Source of the DNA: Gyromitra esculenta
Taxonomy: Eukaryota > Ascomycota > Pezizomycetes > Pezizales > Discinaceae
Direction of reading: 5' to 3'
DNA length: 64,000 bases
Assembly: GCA_038503075.1 (NCBI GenBank)
Contig: JBCAML010000002.1
Coordinates: forward strand, 3,100,001-3,164,000
Shown here in pieces: positions 21,901 to 29,714 of the stretch (position 1 is its first letter; the number at the start of each line of letters is the position of its first letter). The notes beneath the pieces were generated by a model. That model had not been told where the DNA came from, made no database searches, and saw nothing but the letters and a program-made list of their open reading frames with translations. The translations under genes were made by a program, and so were the position numbers.

Positions 21901-22582
21901 CTTCTTTGCTAGTCTTTTCTTCCAAGATTTTATTAATCTCGTAAAGGGACATGGCATAGGCTTGGGAGGAACGTTTTCGGGTAAGTGTTCTGAAGCTGGC
22001 AGCACCAATAAATGACAAGTTTAATCTGGGAGGAGCGGGGATCGAGGGGGTGGATACTGGGGCCTGATGAGGTGTACAATAGGTCGTGCAGAATTTAGAG
22101 CTAAATTCAATGCGTTTATCGGCGAAGTGAAGGTGGACATCATGGTGGTTCATCCAAGGGATTCCTAATACTAGTGGATAATGCCCTAGTTGGGTGACGA
22201 AGCAGGGGGCTTGTTCCTGATGTTGTTGGATAGACAAGTTGATGTTGGCGATGTGAGTAATGTCTCCTGAGACTACTGGTCGGCCATCGATTACTTCAAG
22301 TTGTCGGGGCGTTTTTAGGGGAAAGAGTGGAATAGAGTGGTGACTCGCAAAATTCTTATCGATGAATGCAAATCCAGAGGCTCCAGTGTCTAGCAAAGCG
22401 TGTGTTTTAATGATTCTATTATTGTTGGAGATATTGCACGAAATTACAAAATGTTCTCCATCTAATTGATCCTCCACGCTTATACTATCGACCGAAAACC
22501 CGGAAATTGAAAATGCAGACAAAGGAAAAGAAATTGGAACCAAGGCAGGGTCACTGGTCAGCCTTGGTTGAACTAGTTTAAA
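18890..22582 (-). CDS. GypA-2 pol (protease, RT, RNase H, integrase, chromodomain)
   Basis: Intact 3693-nt Pol frame, expressed by -1 frameshift from gag at 22582-22576. It shows protease [30 protein letters not shown] and YLDDILIYS, RNase [12 protein letters not shown], integrase zinc finger GHPGRDKTFELLARDYYW ... CHICQKAK, core residues in SMDFVTG, TSDRGTQF and ETDGQTER, a GPY/F module (WMGPYMVKRI) and a chromodomain ending near AEDLRD. It differs from GypB Pol mostly outside these blocks. It ends RRGATFTD, the last residues being encoded by the first bases of the LTR. Confidence 0.95.
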   Translation of the reverse strand, partial: FKLVQPRLTSDPALVPISFPLSAFSISGFSVDSISVEDQLDGEHFVISCNISNNNRIIKTHALLDTGASGFAFIDKNFASHHSIPLFPLKTPRQLEVIDGRPVVSGDITHIANINLSIQQHQEQAPCFVTQLGHYPLVLGIPWMNHHDVHLHFADKRIEFSSKFCTTYCTPHQAPVSTPSIPAPPRLNLSFIGAASFRTLTRKRSSQAYAMSLYEINKILEEKTSKEEWKARIPAEYHEFLDMFDKSKAQGLPPRRSYDHKIQLMEGKDAPFGPLYGMSREELIVLKKYIEDNLEKGFIRASSSPAGSPVLFVKKADGSLRLCVDYRGLNAITVKDRYTSPLIRETLDRLAKAQWYTKLDLRDGYHQVRIAEGDEWKTAFRTRYGLYEYQVMPFGLTNAPGTFQRFVNDCLTEYLDIFCTAYLDDILIYSDTFAEHQIHVRKVLQTLKDNDILLKPEKCEFEVQTTKYLGLILTPDGIKMDEEKLKAVRDWNTPKSVKDVQAFLGFANFYRRFILGFSKLAAPLTALTRKGITFEWTVQADIAFENLKHAFTTAPILIHFDPDKKIIVETDASDFVSGGVLSQYDDTGVLHPVAFFSKKHSPAECNYEIYDKELLAIIRVFEEWRPELEGSKHPIDVISDHKNLEYFMSTKQLNRRQARWAEYLSRFDFVITYRPGSQGGKLDALTRRSGDLPKEGDERLAHQSQVVLKKENIDPKLSLLSASLSNEAAELDAPLTKLFTEGYIADKFPEEILEALRNKDQQSKKITLSECTEKNGRLCYRDRIYVPDLDALRLEIIRRHHDVPAAGHPGRDKTFELLARDYYWPKMRESINRYVRNCHICQKAKPVTQRTQGVLRPLPIPNRPWQEISMDFVTGLPESDGYDAIMVVVDRLSKMRHLIPCNTTVNSRDVADLYLQHIWKLHGLPLYVTSDRGTQFTAHFWKELCKRLGIQARMSTAFHPETDGQTERLNAVMEQYLRSYVSYQQEDWSKWLPMAEFSANNQESASTKVSPFFANYGYHPRFDTSIIPAQTTPQSLDAASFTSKMQELSDYLRTQIRIAQDIQEAATNKHRTPAPAYQVNDKVFVSMKNIRTTRNAKKLDWKWMGPYMVKRIVSPFAYEIELPVSVKYHPVFHVSLLKPTPNDALPGQIIPPPAPVVVNDQEEYFIERILDQRTHRGQLQYLVEWTGYAHPTWEPAEDLRDTTALDMFLNTMGPKVRRSSRLRRGATFTD
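22538..22582 (-). promoter_or_regulatory. GypA-2 -1 frameshift signal
   Basis: TTTAAAC (22582-22576) abuts the gag TAG. The stem is AACCAAGGC (22569-22561) with GCCTTGGTT (22546-22538) and a 14-nt loop. All nine pairs are Watson-Crick and differ from GypB at compensating positions. Confidence 0.88.
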
Positions 22583-23910
22583 TTTTCTCCTGAAGCGCTG
22601 GCGGATTCCAAGGCGAAAAACTGAGGTGGGAGAGGTGGTGGCGGTAGGGAGGAGGCGGGAGGTGTGCGGTTAGCGGGCGGGGCAGTGAGAGCTCCTCTCA
22701 TTGTGGGTTTCTTCGGGGCGGAGGGGCAATTGGCATAGGAATGGTCGGGGGCGGCGCAAAACATGCATTTGCCGGTAGAACGGCGCCATTGCTTTTCTTC
22801 TTCGGACAATTTCCTTCGTCCATTGACCATTGTATATCTTTGGTCCTGAGGGGGGCGAGAAAGGTTACTGGTGCGTCCGAAGGAGAGATCCATAGGAGCA
22901 AGGCCTCCTGGGACAAACGAGGAGGCAGGAACAAAAGGAGTCATTGCGTTGGTTGGGGTACTAAACTGTCCCATGCTCTCTCGGGCGTTTCCTCGTTTCT
23001 CTGCTTTACGGGCTCGGATACGATTGTCCATCCGGGTGAGTACTAGGATCATGTCGTTGAGGGTAGCGGGCACAGCGGCGGCGAAGACCATAGCTTCCTT
23101 TAACTCTTCTGACATACCATGCTCAAGGGCGTCCATCTTTGAGTTTTCATCAAAGTTTAGTTGCCCCATGATGCGTTGGAAGTCAGCCAGGTAGGTGGAA
23201 AAATCGCGTTTGCCTTGGCGGAGCTGGTGTAGTTCTCGTCGTGCTGTGCCAGTGGGGTCGGGGTCTCCGAAGGCGGTTTCCAAGGCGGCGATGAGGGCGG
23301 CGGCGTTGTTCCAGGTCGTGAGGCCAGAGGGGAGGACCGTGTGTCGAACCTGTTCTAGAGCGGCTCCTTCTAGGCGGTTGATGGTATAGAGAATCATGGT
23401 GTTCTCATCAGCGAATCGGTCTCTGTTGACCGCAAGTTTTGATCGGAGTTGGAGGATAAAGCCGGGGAGTTTTGCTCTGGATCCATCGAATTTCTCTGGG
23501 TCCGGCATGCGCTCGGAGCGATGGGTAGTGGTTGGTGGCGGCGGGGGAGTGGCAGTGAGGTTTGGTGGGGCCGGGGGAAGGGAGAGGGCTGCACGGGCTT
23601 CGTTTCGTTCTCGACGTAGTCGGTCAATGAGGGTTGAGGCGTCATTGACCCGTTGGTCTTGCTGTTGTGCATGACGGGTGGCATTGTCGGCTTGGATCTG
23701 GGCGGTGTTGAGTTTTACCTCTAGCTCCTGTGTTCCTTCTTGCAGGACGTCGACCTGATCTTCGAGGGCCTGGTTGAGTTCCCGGAGTTGTTTATATAAC
23801 TCAACGGGGTCATCTCTATAGGCCTGAGCAAATGCTTCTTTTGTGGGGAAGCGGGGTGTGGCGACAGCGGCTCCTTCAGAGGAGGAGGTGACAGGGGCGG
23901 GGGAGCTCAT
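22573..23910 (-). CDS. GypA-2 gag
   Basis: 445-residue Gag from an ATG ~45 bp downstream of the 5' LTR. It has an N-terminal coiled-coil-like segment (LNQALEDQVDVLQEG...), a proline-rich linker, the retrotransposon-Gag capsid region (MPDPEKFDGSRAKLPGFILQ), and the CCHC knuckle CMFCAAPDHSYANC followed by a proline-rich end. It forms the particle and binds RNA. The stop TAG follows the slippery TTA AAC codons. Confidence 0.93.
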   Translation of the reverse strand: MSSPAPVTSSSEGAAVATPRFPTKEAFAQAYRDDPVELYKQLRELNQALEDQVDVLQEGTQELEVKLNTAQIQADNATRHAQQQDQRVNDASTLIDRLRRERNEARAALSLPPAPPNLTATPPPPPTTTHRSERMPDPEKFDGSRAKLPGFILQLRSKLAVNRDRFADENTMILYTINRLEGAALEQVRHTVLPSGLTTWNNAAALIAALETAFGDPDPTGTARRELHQLRQGKRDFSTYLADFQRIMGQLNFDENSKMDALEHGMSEELKEAMVFAAAVPATLNDMILVLTRMDNRIRARKAEKRGNARESMGQFSTPTNAMTPFVPASSFVPGGLAPMDLSFGRTSNLSRPPQDQRYTMVNGRRKLSEEEKQWRRSTGKCMFCAAPDHSYANCPSAPKKPTMRGALTAPPANRTPPASSLPPPPLPPQFFALESASASGENLN

Positions 23911-23942
23911 TGTTACTTCGGCGTAGGAGGTGTAGATGGGAC

Positions 23943-23951
23943 AAGCAACGT
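23943..23951 (-). promoter_or_regulatory. GypA-2 primer-binding site (self-priming type)
   Basis: ACGTTGCTT on the minus strand, two bases inside the 5' LTR edge. Its complement AAGCAACGT lies in the same LTR at the expected transcript start. No tRNA 3' end (…CCA) would match. Confidence 0.65.
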
Positions 23952-23953
23952 AA

Positions 23954-24376
23954 TCTCACGGTTTGATCTCTCGTTAAGCTCTTCAGTATCCCTGAAGATG
24001 AGCAGTGCTACTTAAGCGAGAGGTCAAGCAATAAGGGTTACGATGTTTCTACAGGTCCTACGGGGTTTCAACTCAAGGCGAGTTAAGTATAGGAGTTTTC
24101 ACAGCGACAGTGACCGCGAGAGTTCTAAGGCAGAACTGAGGTAGTTATTAAAAACAATACAGCAGAAGTAAAGTAAGAACGTTGCTTAAGGAAAGAAGAA
24201 GAAGAGAATAAAACGACATAAAACCCATTCTTAAATACCCCGCTTTTCCATAAGCAAAACCCAATACCCGAAAAGAACCGAAATACAATAACATTGTTTT
24301 CCTTCATCACAACCTCTGAATCATAACAACCAACAAGTCAACGCCTAACCCTATACCCACTTATCAATCCGTGAAA
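23954..24376 (-). repeat. GypA-2 5' LTR
   Basis: 423 bp, same as the 3' LTR. Reading the minus strand it runs TTTCACGG, a TATA-like GGTATTTAAG, AAGCAACGT, the U5 hairpin and CCGTGAGA. Confidence 0.95.
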
Positions 24377-24381
24377 TAATT

Positions 24382-25053
24382 GAGTCGTCCCATGATGCGT
24401 TGGAAATCGGCAAGGTAAGCGGAGAAATCCCTCTTTCCTTGTCGGAGTTGATGTAGCTCGCGGCGGGCAGTACCGAGGGGGTCGGGGTCGCCGAAAGCTG
24501 TTTCCAGAGCGGTAATTAGATCGGCGGCGGAGTTCCAGGTGGTGGTCCCATCAGGGAGGACTGAGTGGCGGATTTGTTCGAGGGCGGCTCCCTCGAGGCG
24601 GCTGATAGCATACAATATCATGTTATTGTTGCTGGAAAATCGGTCGGCATTAACCGAGAGTTTGGAACGCAGTTGTAGGACGAAACCAGGGAGCTTATCG
24701 CGGGACCCGTTGAACTTGTCTGGGTCGGGCATCTTGTCCGAGCGGCCTCCTTGGCTGGGGGCCGGTGGTGGTGGAGGAGACGGCGCAGGAGGTGGGGGGG
24801 CGACATTGCGGAGGCGGACGACCTCTTCCTCTGCGGCTTGCAATTGGGATTGGCAAGTGTTGAACCTTGCCGTCATGTTGTTTCTCTCTTGCACAGCTTC
24901 TTCCAGCTGTAGGTCTGCATAGGTGAGATTGTCGACCCGTTGTTGGTAATGGGATCGAATCTCCTCATAAGCAGAGGCGAGATCGGCGTTGGCGGCGGCT
25001 TGGAAGTTCTCGAAGGTCGGGAAAGTCCAGGGGGCGGGGGCGGGGTTGCTCAT
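24382..25053 (-). pseudogene. GypB-1 gag, N-terminal part
   Basis: ATG at 25053. The first 224 residues contain a helical, coiled-coil-like segment, a PPPPAPSPPPPP linker and the capsid motif MPDPDKFNGSRDKLPGF. It is split by GypA-2 after GRL and continues at 18479. The ORF's terminal FTD comes from GypA-2. Confidence 0.9.
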
Positions 25054-25123
25054 GGTGGCGTTGAAGGTTTTGTGGCAGCGTGAAAGAAGCGGGGTAGAGG
25101 GTGTGGATAAGGAAGCAACGTAA

Positions 25124-25541
25124 TCTCAAGGGGCGAGGTTTATCTTCAAGCTCTCAGGTATCCCCCGAGATGAGCAGTGCTACTTGAAGGGAAAACTAAG
25201 CGACGAGAGTGTTTACAAGGTTCCACAGGCTCTACGGAGTGTTCAAGTATAGAGGACTTGAGGACGGCGACAGCGTGAGGTTATGAGATATAACCGAGGT
25301 TTGTATTGTAAAATACAAGAGTGACGATAGAAGACGTTGCTTAAGGAAAGAAGAAGGAAAAGTACAACAGGAGGGCTTTCCCCTCGCTTATATACCCAAA
25401 ATCCAACCTTTCGATGACACATGTCTGACTCATTGTAAATGGAAACCAAAAGAAAGAAAGAGTAACCGCAAAGCCAAGCGTCCGTAAACCCGAACAAAAC
25501 AATGAGACATCTGTACCACAACACAACAACCATCCATGAAA
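25124..25541 (-). repeat. GypB-1 5' LTR
   Basis: 418 bp. It carries TATATAAG and the AAGCAACGT block on the minus strand. The primer site ACGTTGCTT follows at 25113-25121 (minus). Confidence 0.93.
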
Positions 25542-25652
25542 CCTGTGGAATCTCGTAAACACTCTCGTCGCTTAGTTTTCCCTTCAAGTAGCACTGCTCA
25601 TCTCGGGGGATACCTGAGAGCTTGAAGATAAATCTCGCTCCTTGAGACTAGG

Positions 25653-27193
25653 ATGAATCGACGGTAAAAATTGGCAAAACCTAGAAATGCTTGGACATCC
25701 TTTACACTCTTTGGTGTCCCCCATTCTCGGACGGCTTTAAGTTTCTCCTCGTCCATTTTAATACCATCAGGGGTAAGAATGAGACCAAGGTACTTAGTAG
25801 TCTGTACCTCAAACTCGCATTTCTCCGGTTTCAACAGGATATCGTTATCTTGGAGGGTTTGGAGGACCTTGCGGACATGAATCTGATGCTCTGCGAAGGT
25901 ATCGCTATAGATGAGAATGTCATCCAGATACGCAGTGCAGAATATATCTAGATATTCTTTCAGGCAGTCGTTGACAAATCGTTGAAACGTCCCGGGTGCG
26001 TTGGTTAGGCCGAACGGCATAACTTGGTACTCATAGAGCCCATAACGGGTGCGGAAGGCGGTCTTCCATTCATTCCCTTCAGCAATACGGATTTGATGGT
26101 AGCCATCTCGGAGATCGAGTTTGGTGTACCATTGTGCTTTCGCTAGTCGGTCAAGTGTTTCACGGATAAGGAAAGAGGTGTAACGATCCTTGACTGTAAT
26201 TGCATTAAGACCACGGTAGTCTACACATAACCGGAGGGAGCCGTCGGCCTTTTTGACAAAGAGGACAGGGGATCCGGCGGGTGAAGAACTGGCTCGGATA
26301 AACCCTTTCTCGAGATTGTCCTCAATGTATTTTTTTAGGACGATTAGCTCTTCCCGAGACATTCCGTACAGAGGGCCAAATGGTGCTTCCTTTCCGTCTT
26401 GAAGTTGTATCTTGTGGTCATAGGGTCGGCGTGGGGATAGTCCTTGAGCTTTCTTCTTATCAAACATATCTAAGAAGTCGTGATATTCGGCGGGGATTCT
26501 AGACTTCCATTCTTCCTTAGTTGTCTTATTGTCTATGAGTTTGTTTATCTCATAGAGGGACATGGCATAGGCTTGGTGGGTACGTTTCCTAGTGAGAGTC
26601 CTAAAGCTGGCAGCGCCGATAAAGGACATATTTAGTCTGGGGGGAGCGGTGATTGATGGGGAGACGAAGACAGGGGAGTGAGGGGCGCAGTGGGTGGTGC
26701 AGAGTTTAGAATTAAACTCAATGCGTTTATCAGCGAACTGTAGATGCACATCGTGATGTTTCATCCATGGTATTCCTAAGACTAAGGGGTAGTGACCTAA
26801 TTGAGTTACAAAACAGGGCGCTTGTTCTTGGTGGTTTCCAATGGATAAGTTAAGTTTGGCGATATGGGTGATATCTCCGGAGGCAACAGGGCGTCCATCG
26901 ATAACTTCAAGTTGTCGGGGTGTTTTTAGGGGGGTAAGAGAGAGAGAATGGTGACTCGCGAATTTTTTATCAATAAATGCAAATCCTGAGGCTCCGGTAT
27001 CTAGTAAAGCGTGTGTGTTTATGACTTTATTGCTATGGGAAATCTTGCATGCTACTACAAAGTGTTCCCCATCCAATTTATCCTCCACGCTTATATCAGA
27101 AACCGAAAACCCCGAAATAGAAAATACAGATAAAGGTAAAAAATTTGAAACCAAGGTAGGGTCACTGATCGACCTTGGTTGGACTAGTTTAAA
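25653..27193 (-). pseudogene. GypA-1 pol, N-terminal segment (protease and RT)
   Basis: Entered by frameshift at 27193-27187. It contains protease LLDTGASGFAFID and [19 protein letters not shown] and YLDDILIYS. It rejoins 13490 in frame (RRFILGFS). The ORF tail that begins VSRSEIYL is the split solo LTR. The three pol segments add up to an uninterrupted Pol. Confidence 0.9.
27149..27193 (-). promoter_or_regulatory. GypA-1 -1 frameshift signal
   Basis: TTTAAAC (27193-27187), TAG stop, 6-nt spacer and a 9-bp stem AACCAAGGT / ACCTTGGTT with a 14-nt loop. The ninth pair is U-A here, C-G in GypA-2 and GypA-3, and U-G in GypB copies. Confidence 0.87.
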
Positions 27194-27962
27194 GCCTCGC
27201 TTGAGGCGTTTGCAGACTCTAGGGCAAAAAATTGAGGCGGGAGAGGTGGCGGCGGTAGGGAAGAGGCCGGGGGCGTGCGGTTAGCAGGTGGGGCGGTGAG
27301 GGCTCCTCTCATTGTAGGTTTTTTGGGAGCAGAGGGGCAATTGGCGTAGGAGTGGTCCGGGGCAGCACAGAACATGCACTTTCCAGTGGCGCGGCGCCAT
27401 TGTTTCTCTTCCTCCGAAAGCTTTCTTCGTCCGTTGACCATTGTGTATCGTTGGTCTTGAGGAGGGCGAGAAAGATTGCTAGTGCGACCGAAAGACAGGT
27501 CCATAGGGGCTAGTCCTCCTGGGGTAAAGGAGGAGGCAGGGGTGAAGGCGGCGGGGGCACTGAATTGACCCATATTATCTCTGGCGTTTCCCCGTTTCTC
27601 TGCCTTGCAAGCTCGGATTCGGTTGTCCAATCGGGTGAGGGTGAGGATCATCTCCGGGAGGTTAGCAGGGGTGATGGGTGCGAATACCATTGCTTCCTTG
27701 AGTTCTTCCGACATGCCATGTTCCAGGGCATCCATCTTGGAGTTTTCGTCGAAGTTTAACTGACCCATGATTCTTTGAAAGTCAGCTAGATAAGCCGAAA
27801 AATCATGTTTCCCTTGACGGAGTTGATGGAGTTCCCGTCGAGCCGTGCCAGTTGGGTCTGGATCGCCAAAGGCAGTTTCTAGGGCTGCGATAAGTTGTTC
27901 TGCGCTGGTCCAGGTGGTGAGGCCTGAGGGGAGAACGGTGTGCCGAACTTGTTCCAGCGCTG
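27184..27962 (-). pseudogene. GypA-1 gag, C-terminal segment
   Basis: Carries the rear of the capsid region (QLNFDENSKMDALEHGMSEEL), the CCHC knuckle CMFCAAPDHSYANC and the proline-rich end. It is cut by GypB-2 at 27963 and resumes at 33784. Confidence 0.9.
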
Positions 27963-28374
27963 TTTCATGGATAGTTGTTACGTTGATCGGTTGGGTACAT
28001 GGGTATGCGGTTGTCAGGTCTCGTTGTTGTTCTTTGCGTTTCCATGAGTTTCTTGTTACAATGAGTCATGTCTTTGTCATCGAAAGAGCTGGAATGTGGT
28101 ATATAAGCGAAGGGATTTCCCCTCATCTTGTACTTTTCCTTCTTCTTTCCCTAAGCAACGTCTTCTATTGTATACTCGCTGTATCTCTAAAAATACAAAC
28201 TCAGATTACACCTCGTAATCTTCCGCTGTCGCCGTCTTCAAGTCATCATAACTTGAACCATTAGTAGAGCCTGTAGAATCCTCGCACATTCTCCTGTCGC
28301 TGGTTTCTCGTTTAAGTAGCACTGCTTATCTTGGGGGATACCCGAGAGCTTAACGAGAAACTCGCTCCTTGAGA
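27963..28374 (+). repeat. GypB-2 5' LTR
   Basis: 412 bp from TTTCATGG to CTTGAGA. It contains TATATAAG, TAAGCAACGTC and the long U5 inverted repeat 28304-28317 / 28349-28361 with the inner GGATA-loop hairpin. Primer site ACGTTGCTT follows at 28377-28385. Confidence 0.93.
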
Positions 28375-28431
28375 TTACGTTGCTTCCCTATCTACACCCT
28401 CTACCAATACCCATCTGCTCTCAACGTCACC

Positions 28432-29679
28432 ATGAGCAACCCTGCTCCCGCCCCTTGGACCTTCCCCACCTTCGAGAATTTCCAAGCCGCCGCCAATGCC
28501 GATCTCGCCTCCGCCTACGAGGAAATCCGCTCGCACTACCAACAGCGAGTAGACAACCTCACCTACGCAGATTTGCAACTTGAGGAAGCCACTCAAGAAA
28601 GAAACAATATGACGGCCAGGTTTAATACCTGCCAATCCCAGTTGCAAGCAGCCGAAGCGGAAATCACCCGCCTCCAAAACGCCACCCCCCCACCACCTGC
28701 ACCATCGCCGCCACCCCCTCCCGCTCACACTCAAGGAGGCCGCTCGGATAAGATGCCTGACCCAGATAAATTCAATGGGTCTCGCGATAAACTCCCGGGG
28801 TTCGTCCTACAGCTTCGATCAAAACTCTCGGTTAACGCCGACCGCTTCTCCAGTAGCAACAATATGATATTGTATGCAATCAGCCGCCTCGAAGGAGCCG
28901 CCCTCGAGCAGATTCGCCACTCTGTCCTCCCTGATGGGACCACTACCTGGAACAACGCCGCTGAGTTGATTACTGCCTTGGAGACCGCCTTTGGCGATCC
29001 CGACCCGTTAGGAACCGCTCGCCGTGAACTGCACCAACTCCGACAGGGAAAGCGAGATTTTTCCGCCTACCTCGCAGACTTCCAACGGATCATGGGAAAA
29101 CTAAACTACGATGAGTCCGCAAAGAACGACGCCCTGGAGTACGGAATGTCAGACGAGCTGAAAGAGGCCGTAGTAACCGTCGCCGACTTCCCCACCTCCT
29201 TCACCTCCCTCTGTGCCTTCCTCCTCCGCTTAGACAACCGCATCCGAGCAAGGAGAGAAGAGAAGAAGAACAATGCCCGCAATACCATGGGACAGTTCAC
29301 CGCCCCTGCCGCCGCCCCTGCTGCTTTTACCCTTGCCTCCTCCTCTTTCGCCCCAGGAGGACTTGTCCCAATGGATTTATCCTTCGGCCGAACCTCTACC
29401 TCCCGCCCGGCTCCTGAACAACACTATATTCAGATCAACGGAAGAAGGAAATTATCGCCCGAAGAAAAAACATGGAGGCAGACCAACAACCGCTGCCTGT
29501 TCTGCGCAGGAGAAGGACACATCTTCTCCAACTGCCCTTCTGCCTCCAAGCGCCCCGCTATGAGAGGGGCCGTTACCAATGCCGCCGCCGCACCTCCCGC
29601 TCCCTCTGTTTTTCCCCCGCCTCTGCCTCCTCGTTTTTCTGCTTTCGACGCCACAGACTCAGTTGAGTCTTTAAACTAG
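28432..29679 (+). CDS. GypB-2 gag
   Basis: 415-residue Gag from ATGAGCAAC, intact. The coiled-coil-like region is about residues 30-82, then the PPPPAPSPPPPP linker (86-98), the capsid motif (108-130) and the knuckle CLFCAGEGHIFSNC (355-368). It ends Val-Glu-Ser-Leu-Asn at the slippery site. Confidence 0.92.
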   Translation: MSNPAPAPWTFPTFENFQAAANADLASAYEEIRSHYQQRVDNLTYADLQLEEATQERNNMTARFNTCQSQLQAAEAEITRLQNATPPPPAPSPPPPPAHTQGGRSDKMPDPDKFNGSRDKLPGFVLQLRSKLSVNADRFSSSNNMILYAISRLEGAALEQIRHSVLPDGTTTWNNAAELITALETAFGDPDPLGTARRELHQLRQGKRDFSAYLADFQRIMGKLNYDESAKNDALEYGMSDELKEAVVTVADFPTSFTSLCAFLLRLDNRIRARREEKKNNARNTMGQFTAPAAAPAAFTLASSSFAPGGLVPMDLSFGRTSTSRPAPEQHYIQINGRRKLSPEEKTWRQTNNRCLFCAGEGHIFSNCPSASKRPAMRGAVTNAAAAPPAPSVFPPPLPPRFSAFDATDSVESLN

Positions 29680-29714
29680 TTCAACCGGAGTCGCCTCGTG
29701 ACCCTGCTCTGGTT
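29670..29714 (+). promoter_or_regulatory. GypB-2 -1 frameshift signal
   Basis: TTTAAAC (29670-29676), TAG, 6-nt spacer, AACCGGAGT (29683-29691), 14-nt loop and GCTCTGGTT (29706-29714). The single A-to-G change in the 5' arm turns an A-U into a G-U pair, so the stem survives. Confidence 0.83.

Larger units (their letters stand above)
18480..24376 (-). mobile_element. GypA-2: complete Ty3/gypsy chromovirus, the deepest insertion
   Basis: 5897 bp, flanked by TAATT (18475-18479 and 24377-24381), with 423-bp LTRs that I read as identical. Both gag and pol are intact. It lies in the gag of GypB-1, six levels deep. It is the best candidate for a recently mobile, possibly still active copy. Confidence 0.95.
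13800..25541 (-). mobile_element. GypB-1: Ty3/gypsy chromovirus, coding-intact apart from one nested element
   Basis: Flanked by CCTGT (13795-13799 and 25542-25546). The LTRs are 418 bp. GypA-2 (18480-24376) sits in its gag. With that removed it is about 5840 bp, and both gag and pol are open. The LTR pair differs at about eight positions, seven of them in U3. Confidence 0.92.
13491..25647 (+). repeat. Solo LTR, GypB type, split by GypB-1
   Basis: The two halves, 13491-13799 and 25547-25647, make one plus-oriented LTR of ~410 bp (TTTCATGG...CTTGAGA), flanked by CTAGG (13486-13490 and 25648-25652). It had inserted in GypA-1 pol before GypB-1 landed in its U5 region. Confidence 0.9.
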
